This document shows, piece after piece, positions 57,411-64,000 of a stretch of 64,000 nt of DNA. This DNA is from Gemmatimonadota bacterium. Its GTDB lineage: Bacteria > Gemmatimonadota > Gemmatimonadetes > Gemmatimonadales > Gemmatimonadaceae. The first letter of the stretch is position 1; every line of letters begins with the position of its first letter. Where the stretch lies: the NCBI GenBank assembly GCA_947463135.1, contig CANHTA010000001.1, positions 108,332-172,331 of the forward strand, read 5' to 3'. The notes under the pieces were generated by a model. It ran no database searches. It had not been told where the DNA came from and saw only the letters and a list, made by a program, of their open reading frames with translations. Made by a program: the position numbers and the translations under genes.

Positions 57411-58187
57411 GTGGCTGATACCCCGCGACCGCTGTCCGAGGTGCGTGACATGATCGACGCGCTCGATCGTGACCTGTTGCGGCTCATGGCGAAGCGTATC
57501 GCGCTGGTGTCTGAAGTGGCCGCCGTGAAGCACCAGCACGGACTCGGCATTCGTGACGGAGCGCGTGAGCGCGACCTGTTGCGCGACCGACTCGCCTATG
57601 CGAACACCCTTGGTCTGCCCAGCGCGGAGATTGAGTCCATCTTCCGCGTCCTGATGCAATACAGCCGCGATCATCAGGCGGCGCTGCGCCACGATGTGCC
57701 GGTTGGGGTGGTCGAACAGATCTGGCTCAAGCGGGCCAGGCGTGCCCCAATGGATCCCGTGACCACCGCGCGCGTGCGCGCGCAGCGCGGCCTCGTGGGG
57801 AATGCGAATCAAGGTGGACGACGGCAGATCACGCTGCTGGAGGCGGAGCGGTGGGCCGAGCATCTCGTGGCGGTTGGCCGCGACGGTGATCCCACGCTGA
57901 GCCCGGCGCGGCGGCGTGCCAATGTGCTCGTGCGCGGAGTGTCCCTCGTGAATTCCCGCGGGCGGGTGCTCTGTATCGGTGCCGTGCGCATTCAGATTGC
58001 GGGAGAAACGAAGCCCTGCCATCAAATGGACGAGGTGTGCCCGGGGCTGCAGGCCGTGATGCGGCCGGCGTGGGGGGGAGGTGCCTTCGGCATCATTCTC
58101 GACGATGGTGACATCGCTGTCGGGGATCCCATCCGCTGGGATGACTCGTCAGATGCACCGTCGCTCTTTGACCACGTCCCCGCATGA
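57411..58187 (+). CDS. Chorismate mutase (CM_2)-MOSC domain fusion protein
   Basis: N-term LSEVRDMIDALDRDLLRLMAKRIALVSEVAAVKHQHGLGIRDGARERDLL...IESIFRVLMQYSRDHQ; C-term VEQIWLKRARRAPMDPVTTARVRAQRGLVGNANQGGRRQITLLEAERW...RRANVLVRGVSLVNSRGRVLCIGAVRIQIAGETKPCHQMDE; single uninterrupted frame. Confidence 0.8.
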   Translation: MADTPRPLSEVRDMIDALDRDLLRLMAKRIALVSEVAAVKHQHGLGIRDGARERDLLRDRLAYANTLGLPSAEIESIFRVLMQYSRDHQAALRHDVPVGVVEQIWLKRARRAPMDPVTTARVRAQRGLVGNANQGGRRQITLLEAERWAEHLVAVGRDGDPTLSPARRRANVLVRGVSLVNSRGRVLCIGAVRIQIAGETKPCHQMDEVCPGLQAVMRPAWGGGAFGIILDDGDIAVGDPIRWDDSSDAPSLFDHVPA

Positions 58188-58367
58188 ACCGGCCTCGTAC
58201 TGCGCGTGCCGCAGGCTACCGCGGTACGACGCTGCGCGGCATCTGCTGCTGGTGAAAGACCAACAACGCCGGCAGTACCCTTGTTGCGAACGCCGTCGTC
58301 CCGGCCGATGGTTGGTGCTCTGCTCGGTGTTGCCCCGTTCCTGTCCATCTCACTTCAGGAGTCACGA

Positions 58368-58811
58368 ATGCCCCGTCACACCATGATCCGCTGGATGGCG
58401 CTGAGCGCTGCGATGGTTGGCCAGAGCGCGCTGCTCTTCGCACTCACTCGGCCCGCCACCGAGTACACCGCTACGCTCGTCGGCAAGGACGGCCGGAAGG
58501 TGCGTGGTACGGCCACCGCTACTCCCACCAAAGACGGCACGGGTACCGAGGTGATGGTGACGCTCACCGATGAGACACCCGGTGCCACACGTCCCTGGCA
58601 CATTCACGCGGGAAGCTGTGAGAAGGGCGGTGGGGTCGTCGGAGGCGGACGTGTGTACACCCCGATCGCCATCAACGACAAAGGGCAGGGCACCGGTAAG
58701 GCGACCCTCCCCGTGGCTCTTGCCGATACCGCGGCCTACTACGTGAACATCCACGACGCGGCGGCGGCGATGGGCATCATCGTGGCCTGTGGTGACCTGA
58801 AGAAGAAATAG
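58368..58811 (+). CDS. Secreted CHRD/SodC-like small protein
   Basis: ATG 58368 with CAGGAG upstream; signal-like MIRWMALSAAMVGQSALLFAL; EYTATLVGKDGRKVRGTA...RPWHIHAGSCEKGGGVVGGG...YYVNIHDAAAAMGIIVACGDL. Confidence 0.55.
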   Translation: MPRHTMIRWMALSAAMVGQSALLFALTRPATEYTATLVGKDGRKVRGTATATPTKDGTGTEVMVTLTDETPGATRPWHIHAGSCEKGGGVVGGGRVYTPIAINDKGQGTGKATLPVALADTAAYYVNIHDAAAAMGIIVACGDLKKK

Positions 58812-58825
58812 GCAGCGCCCCGCAT

Positions 58826-58869
58826 AACCCGTCGCTCGTCCGCTAACCTGCGGGTCGCAGCGACGGGTT
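58826..58869. terminator. Bidirectional terminator-like hairpin between convergent genes
   Basis: AACCCGTCGCT ... AGCGACGGGTT, perfect 11-bp inverted repeat, AA-rich 5' and TT 3'. Confidence 0.6.
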
Positions 58870-58878
58870 GTTCGGTCG

Positions 58879-61527
58879 CTATGGCCGAACGCCCTGCCGG
58901 ATTCGGACCGTGCGCTCCAGCTCGTCTCGGCTCTGCAAAATCTTTTGCCGCAAATCCACCGCAAGGTTGCGGTGCCGCGCGAGCCAGTCATCCAACAGCG
59001 CCAGCGATGCGGCGTCCCCTTGACCGCCAATCGTGGCCCCGAGCCAGCTCCCCAAAAAGAAGATCCGCCGGTTTTGCTGAATCCATGGCAACGTGTCCAG
59101 CGCCGGGACCAGATACCGCCGCGTCAGCTCGGCTTGGTCCCCGTCGTGGAAGCTGCGTAAGCTCGACGTGACCCACTCCTCATTCAGCGCGGCATCAGTG
59201 AACCAGCGTGAAAAGAGCGCCGCCTTGTGTGCCGAATCCGGGCGCGCGGCGTCAGCCACAAACGCCTGACGCTGCCCCTCACTGGTGGAATCGCGTCGTG
59301 ATTCCGCCGCCAACCGCGAGGACGCCGTGGGGGCCGACCGCGCGACCAACCGCGTGACAATCGACCACCGCGTGGGCGCGCGCAGCGCCAGCCCCGCCAC
59401 ACTGTCGGCGTCCAGCCATCCGTCCAGTCGTTGCAGCGATGCGGGAGAGCGCGCCAACCCGATCACCGCATCAAGCTGCGCCTTGCGTTGTCCGTAGCTC
59501 CGTCCGCTGTCCGCCGCTCCGCGCAACAACAGCGGCTCCGCGCGGGCGGCCAGCTCTGCTCGGGCTGCAACGTCCGTGTAGCGCCCAATCACGGTGGTCA
59601 GGCGGCCCACCAGCGTTCCCGTGATCTGTTCGTCTCGCTCCGCAGGAAGCTCCCGTAACACCATGTCGGCATACCGCATGGGCGAGAGGCGTGCCTCTCG
59701 CACCAGATCCCAGAGCGCGCCCCATACCATGGCCCGCAAGAAGTCGTCGCGGACACTGCCGATATGCTGCTCCAGCCACGTCACGCTGGCTGTGTCGGGG
59801 AGTACAAGGGCATAGCCGTGGTCACCGTCGTTGGCGAACACAAAATCGGGCACGGGCCGGTCGGTCGCCGCTGTTACCACCGTGGTGTCACCGCGAAGTT
59901 CTACCGGGAGGCGCACCGCCGGTTGGTTGGCGTAATACAACAGCACCTGCACTTTGAGCGGCCACGCCCCACGCCCCGAGAGCGCCGGCTGCGCCGCCCG
60001 CTGTACCAGCGCCAGCCGCTGCACACGGCCGTTGCGCACGGTGAGCCGCTGCTCCACCAACGGCATGCCAGGGCGTAGGATCCACGCCCGTCCCCACGCG
60101 GTCAGATCACGATTGGCGGCGCGTCCAACACTGCCAAGCAGTTCCCGCCACGTGCCGTTGCCGTACGCATGCGTGCGCAGGAAGTGCTGCACACCGCGCT
60201 GAAAGGCGGTCGCCCCAACCAGATACTCCAACTGCTTGAGCACCCCGGGGGCTTTGTTGTACACGATCGGGCCATAGTTGCTCTTGGCCTGGTCCAGATT
60301 CCCCAGCTGTTGCCAAATCGGTGTCGTGCCAGCTGTGGCATCGGTGGCGTACGCCACCGGCTTATTGCGCAAGTAGAACGTCTTCCACGCGTTTGATGCG
60401 GGCTCGAGGTCGGCCTGCATGCGCGCCGCCATGTAGGTCGCGAAGCCCTCCTTCAGCCACAAATCATCAAACCACCGCATGGTCAGGTAGTCGCCAAACC
60501 ATTGATGCGCGACCTCATGAAACGTGGTGGCTTGGCGACCGAGCAGCTGCGACATGGTGGGCCGCTCCCGGAAAATGAAGCTCTCTTCGTTGTAGAACAC
60601 CGCGCCCGGATGCTCCATGCCGCCAAACGGAAACGCCGGTGCCAACAGCGCATCGTACTTGTCGAAGGCGTATGGAATGCCAAACCAATCCCCCAGCCAC
60701 CGCAACGCCCGTGCGTTCATCGCAATCAGCGTGTCGCTCTCGGCCTCGGCCAGCCGCGACTGCCGCATCCATAGCGACACCGGGACCGGCGCTGCCTTCG
60801 TGCTCGTTGCCACCGTGCGCGTGACGCTTGCCCACGGACCGGCCGCAAACGCGATGAGATACGTGCTGATACGCTGTGTCGTCGCGAACCGATGCGTGAC
60901 CGTCGTGCTCGCGCTATCCGTGCGGAGGAGTGCGCCATTGGCCAGGGCGCGCCAGCCCATCGGAGTGGTGAGGGACAGCCGTACAGTGGCCTTGAGGTCG
61001 GGCTGGTCGAAGCACGGGAAGAGCAGATTGGCGTCTGACGGGACGAGGAGGGTATACAGGTACACGTTGCCGTCGGTCGCGTCGCGGTGGCGGATAATGC
61101 TCGCCCCGGCTTGAGCCACTGGGGTGGCAAACGCCACGTCGACCCGGTTTCGCCCCGGGCGAAGGCGTGCCGCCGGAACCACGAGGTGATGGCGATTCCA
61201 GGCGCTGGTGACCTCGGGCCACGCCTCCCCGTTGATCTGTCCTTCGCTCACCCGCAGTCCACGAAAGTCCAGCACCACGTCCCCGGCCGTCCGCGTGGTA
61301 AACGACACCGTGACGCGACCCGTTGCCGTGTCACCGGCACTCACCTGCAGTGCCATGTCGTAGGCCACGTCGGTCAGCTGAGCGGCACGTTGGCGGGCCA
61401 AGGTGGCCGACACCCCAGGCTCGGTGAGGGCCGACGGTTGTGCGCCAAGGGGGAGCAGCGCCGCGCAGGAGACTAGCGCGGCGGCGATGCCAGCGCGCGA
61501 ACGGTAAGCCAGATGAGGTCGGGACAT
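58879..61527 (-). CDS. M1-family aminopeptidase (secreted)
   Basis: GMEHPGAVFYNEESF (GxMEN-like) and TTFHEVAHQWFGDYLTMRWFDDLWLKEGFATYMA (HExxH-18-E). Confidence 0.9.
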   Translation of the reverse strand: MSRPHLAYRSRAGIAAALVSCAALLPLGAQPSALTEPGVSATLARQRAAQLTDVAYDMALQVSAGDTATGRVTVSFTTRTAGDVVLDFRGLRVSEGQINGEAWPEVTSAWNRHHLVVPAARLRPGRNRVDVAFATPVAQAGASIIRHRDATDGNVYLYTLLVPSDANLLFPCFDQPDLKATVRLSLTTPMGWRALANGALLRTDSASTTVTHRFATTQRISTYLIAFAAGPWASVTRTVATSTKAAPVPVSLWMRQSRLAEAESDTLIAMNARALRWLGDWFGIPYAFDKYDALLAPAFPFGGMEHPGAVFYNEESFIFRERPTMSQLLGRQATTFHEVAHQWFGDYLTMRWFDDLWLKEGFATYMAARMQADLEPASNAWKTFYLRNKPVAYATDATAGTTPIWQQLGNLDQAKSNYGPIVYNKAPGVLKQLEYLVGATAFQRGVQHFLRTHAYGNGTWRELLGSVGRAANRDLTAWGRAWILRPGMPLVEQRLTVRNGRVQRLALVQRAAQPALSGRGAWPLKVQVLLYYANQPAVRLPVELRGDTTVVTAATDRPVPDFVFANDGDHGYALVLPDTASVTWLEQHIGSVRDDFLRAMVWGALWDLVREARLSPMRYADMVLRELPAERDEQITGTLVGRLTTVIGRYTDVAARAELAARAEPLLLRGAADSGRSYGQRKAQLDAVIGLARSPASLQRLDGWLDADSVAGLALRAPTRWSIVTRLVARSAPTASSRLAAESRRDSTSEGQRQAFVADAARPDSAHKAALFSRWFTDAALNEEWVTSSLRSFHDGDQAELTRRYLVPALDTLPWIQQNRRIFFLGSWLGATIGGQGDAASLALLDDWLARHRNLAVDLRQKILQSRDELERTVRIRQGVRP

Positions 61528-61641
61528 GTGCCCAAGCTGCCGGACGCGCCAACCGCTGTCCAGCGCCCCGCCCGTTCACACCGCGGAAACGGAGCCGCCG
61601 GTTGCTGGAGCCCCGAGGGCACCGAGGTTAACATCCAACAC

Positions 61642-63135
61642 ATGTCACCAGCGCCGTGCTCCGATTCCTCGCCTGAGTCCGCACCCGATTCGTCACTCGA
61701 GTCCTCGTCGTGTGCACACTGCCCGCAGGTCGATCGCCAACTGGTCGACCGCCGTGGCTTCCTCACCTCGGCCTCGGTGCTCTCGCTTGGCGTGTTCATG
61801 GCCGGTTGCGGTGATGGCATTATCAGTGGTCCGGAATTGGTGCCCGACGCAATCCCTGAGCCCTTTCGCGTAGATCCCGCCACCATCCCCGCGTTGGCCA
61901 CGATTGGTGGGCGCACCGTTGTGGTGTCTGGCAGCGCGGCACCGGTGATGGTGGAACGCATCGGGGCGGCCCAGTTCCGGGCCCTTTCGCTGGTGTGCCC
62001 GCACCGCGGTACCATCGTCGACGTCACCGCTACTGGCCTCCGCTGCCCCAATCATGCGGCGCGCTTTGCGAACGACGGCACGTGGCTCGATGGACAACCC
62101 ACCGCCAATCTCGCCGCGCTGGATGTACGGCAGAACGCCGATGGCTCACTCACCGTGGGCGGCGCGATCACACCGCCGGTGCTTGGGCTCGACCGCAGCG
62201 CCGTGGTCTTTCTGGCCACGCGCACCGGTAATAGCCCGTCCGCGCAGACCGTGGCGATCGCGAATCTGGGTGGGGGCGTCCTGAGCGGTCTCTCCGTCTC
62301 GCTCACCTATGGTCCGGGCCAACGCACCGGTTGGCTCTCGCTGGCACTGAGTCAGGGGTCGGCCCCCGCCACGCTTACCCTCACCGCGCAGCTGGGTACT
62401 CTGCCGGTGGGCACGTATTCCGCCACCGTGACGGTGGCGGGCGCTGGAACCAGCAATGGCCCGCAGACGCTGGCCGTTTCGTTGCTGGTGCAGGACCCTG
62501 CGGCGCCCCCCGATTTGCAGCTCTCCACCGCCGCGCTCGCGTTTTCGGCACCAGTTGGCACCACGCCTCCCACGCAGGTGGTGCAGTGCAACAACAGCGG
62601 GGGCGGATCGCTGGTTGGGTTGGCGGCTACGGTGGCCTATGGCGCGGGCGCCACCGGTTGGCTCTCCACCACGTTCAACCAAACCACGGCGCCGGCGTCC
62701 CTCACCGTACGCGCCACGGCTGGGGCCTTGGCGGCCGGGACCTACACCGCCACGGTTACCGTGAGCGCGACTGGTGTGACCGCACGTACGTTCGCGGTGA
62801 CCCTGACCGTGACCGCCGCCGGCCTGGTGGTCACTATCGCCGCGTGGCCCGCACTGGCCAATCCCGGTGGGGTGGCCGGGAGTGTGGGTAACGTGAATGG
62901 CGGACCGGTGGCCGTCACCCGCCTCAGCGCCACCAGCTTTGCGGCGTTCTCGATGCGCTGTCCCCATGCCGGCACCACTATCAACGTGGTCAACGGTGCC
63001 AGCTTCCGCTGCCCGAATCACGGCGCCCTCTTCAACAGTGCCGGCGTATGGCAAGATTCCGCGCAGCGCGCGGACAACTTGACCCCGCTCACCGTGACCT
63101 ACACACCAGGCGCCACGACGCTCACGGTTCGCTGA
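61642..63135 (+). CDS. Secreted protein with two Rieske-like motifs flanking BACON/Ig-like repeats
   Basis: ATG 61642; signal DRRGFLTSASVLSLGVFMAGCGDG; Rieske-like CPHRGTIVDVTATGLRCPNHAARF and CPHAGTTINVVNGASFRCPNHGALF; two repeats with GWLS...GTYTATVTV between. Confidence 0.78.
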   Translation: MSPAPCSDSSPESAPDSSLESSSCAHCPQVDRQLVDRRGFLTSASVLSLGVFMAGCGDGIISGPELVPDAIPEPFRVDPATIPALATIGGRTVVVSGSAAPVMVERIGAAQFRALSLVCPHRGTIVDVTATGLRCPNHAARFANDGTWLDGQPTANLAALDVRQNADGSLTVGGAITPPVLGLDRSAVVFLATRTGNSPSAQTVAIANLGGGVLSGLSVSLTYGPGQRTGWLSLALSQGSAPATLTLTAQLGTLPVGTYSATVTVAGAGTSNGPQTLAVSLLVQDPAAPPDLQLSTAALAFSAPVGTTPPTQVVQCNNSGGGSLVGLAATVAYGAGATGWLSTTFNQTTAPASLTVRATAGALAAGTYTATVTVSATGVTARTFAVTLTVTAAGLVVTIAAWPALANPGGVAGSVGNVNGGPVAVTRLSATSFAAFSMRCPHAGTTINVVNGASFRCPNHGALFNSAGVWQDSAQRADNLTPLTVTYTPGATTLTVR

Positions 63136-63145
63136 GGCACACCCG

Positions 63146-63174
63146 TTGAACCCGCGGGCTACGTTGGCTATATT
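63146..63174 (+). promoter_or_regulatory. Candidate sigma70 promoter for the fmdB-like/argS genes
   Basis: TTGAAC-N17-TATATT, 36 bp upstream of ATG 63210. Confidence 0.6.
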
Positions 63175-63209
63175 TCAGGGCTGTCTGACCCTAGCCAAGT
63201 AACGTAGCC

Positions 63210-63536
63210 ATGCCAACTTACGAGTTCCGCTGCCCCGACGGCTCCATCATCGAAGCGCGGTTCAAGATCTCTGAGGTGCCGGAGAGTATCCCAACCCCCG
63301 ATGGCACGGGCGTCGCCACCCGTATCATTTCGGGCGGAGCCAGTCTGCTCTTCAAGGGCTCGGGTTTCTACATCACCGACTACGGAAAAGACGGCAAGAA
63401 GGATCAGCGCACGGGTGGTGCGTCGGCCGCTGAGGGCGGCTCCTCCTCCGACTCCAAGAGCGACAGCAGTTCAAGCGCAAAGCCCGCGGCCAGTGCGCCG
63501 TCTGCGTCATCCTCGTCCACGTCGTCTTCCGAGTGA
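63210..63536 (+). CDS. FmdB-like small protein lacking zinc-ribbon cysteines, Ser/Ala-rich tail
   Basis: MPTYEFRCPDGSIIEARFKISEVPESIPTPDGTGVATRIISGGASLLFKGSGFYITDYG matches the FmdB/CxxC_CXXC_SSSS scaffold (start MPTYEFRC, end FKGSGFYITDY) but has only one Cys. Confidence 0.72.
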   Translation: MPTYEFRCPDGSIIEARFKISEVPESIPTPDGTGVATRIISGGASLLFKGSGFYITDYGKDGKKDQRTGGASAAEGGSSSDSKSDSSSSAKPAASAPSASSSSTSSSE

Positions 63537-63540
63537 ATCT

Positions 63541-64000
63541 GTGACTCACGCCGATGCCCTGCGCGCCGAGCTCGTGCGCGCGGCGCGCACGCTCGGTGCG
63601 CCAGACGACGTTGCCCCAATCCTTGAGCGCCCGCGCGACCCGTCATTCGGTGACTGGGCCACCAATCTCGCGATGACGCTCGCCAAACCGCTCGGCAAAA
63701 AGCCGCGGGAGATCGCCGAGGCGCTGATCGCAGCCATGGACACCGCAACCGTTGGTGTCATCGCAGCCGAAATCGCCGGACCCGGCTTCCTCAACTTCCG
63801 CCTCGACCCGGGATTCCAGGCGCGGGGGCTCCTCGCCATTCTCGAGGCGCCGCACGCCTTCGGTCGGCTCGATATCGGCCACGGCGAGCGCGTGGTGGTG
63901 GAGTTTGTCTCTGCCAATCCCACTGGCCCACTGCACGTGGGCCACGGACGGCAGGCCGCACTCGGTGACGCCATCAGTACGCTGCTCGAATACACCGGCT
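63541..64000 (+). CDS. argS: Arginyl-tRNA synthetase, 5' part (runs off window)
   Basis: GTG 63541 open to window end: MTHADALRAELVRAARTLGAPDD...PSFGDWATNLAMTLAKPLGKKPREIAEAL...VVVEFVSANPTGPLHVGHGRQAALGDAISTLLEYTG (HVGH signature). Confidence 0.93.
   Translation, partial: MTHADALRAELVRAARTLGAPDDVAPILERPRDPSFGDWATNLAMTLAKPLGKKPREIAEALIAAMDTATVGVIAAEIAGPGFLNFRLDPGFQARGLLAILEAPHAFGRLDIGHGERVVVEFVSANPTGPLHVGHGRQAALGDAISTLLEYTG

Noticed and set aside
1-64000. Mobile element, prophage or genomic island
   Set aside because: No transposase, integrase or phage genes seen; tRNA-Val has no obvious duplicated 3' end or integrase nearby.

Overview
GC-rich bacterial chromosome segment, almost entirely coding and mostly + strand. 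Several traits (secreted TPR/peptidase families, DUF4388/PATAN proteins, overall gene neighbourhood) suggest Gemmatimonadota, but that assignment is inference. Blocks in order: (1) ~1-11.2 kb: chemosensory/polarity-like cluster with CheW-like C-terminus, CheY, CheA, CheC, TPR, PATAN/DUF4388, MglA-type GTPase, a protein with two tandem DnaA-type AAA+ modules and no DnaA DNA-binding domain, PATAN-TPR, TPR, and a membrane-anchored gluzincin; (2) tRNA-Val(TAC) and a secreted TPR protein; (3) ~13.7-33.3 kb: division/cell-wall (dcw) cluster rsmH-ftsL-ftsI-murE-murF-mraY-murD-ftsW-murG-murC-ftsQ-ftsA-[M14 peptidase]-ftsZ, without mraZ, murB or ddl; (4) M23 peptidase, membrane protein, ftsY, recG, asnS, mazG (-), alr, deoB, cdd, lipoprotein + outer-membrane protein, miaB, comEC, fbp, methylmalonyl-CoA mutase catalytic subunit; (5) ~54-64 kb: LVIVD protein (-), YVTN-type propeller protein, chorismate mutase-MOSC fusion, CHRD/SodC-like secreted protein, M1 aminopeptidase (-), double-Rieske secreted protein, FmdB-like protein lacking its zinc-ribbon cysteines, and the 5' part of argS. 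No CRISPR array, rRNA, transposase or prophage was seen. The strongest candidate for an undescribed system is the MglA / tandem-DnaA-AAA+ / PATAN / CheA-CheC cluster at ~0-10 kb.
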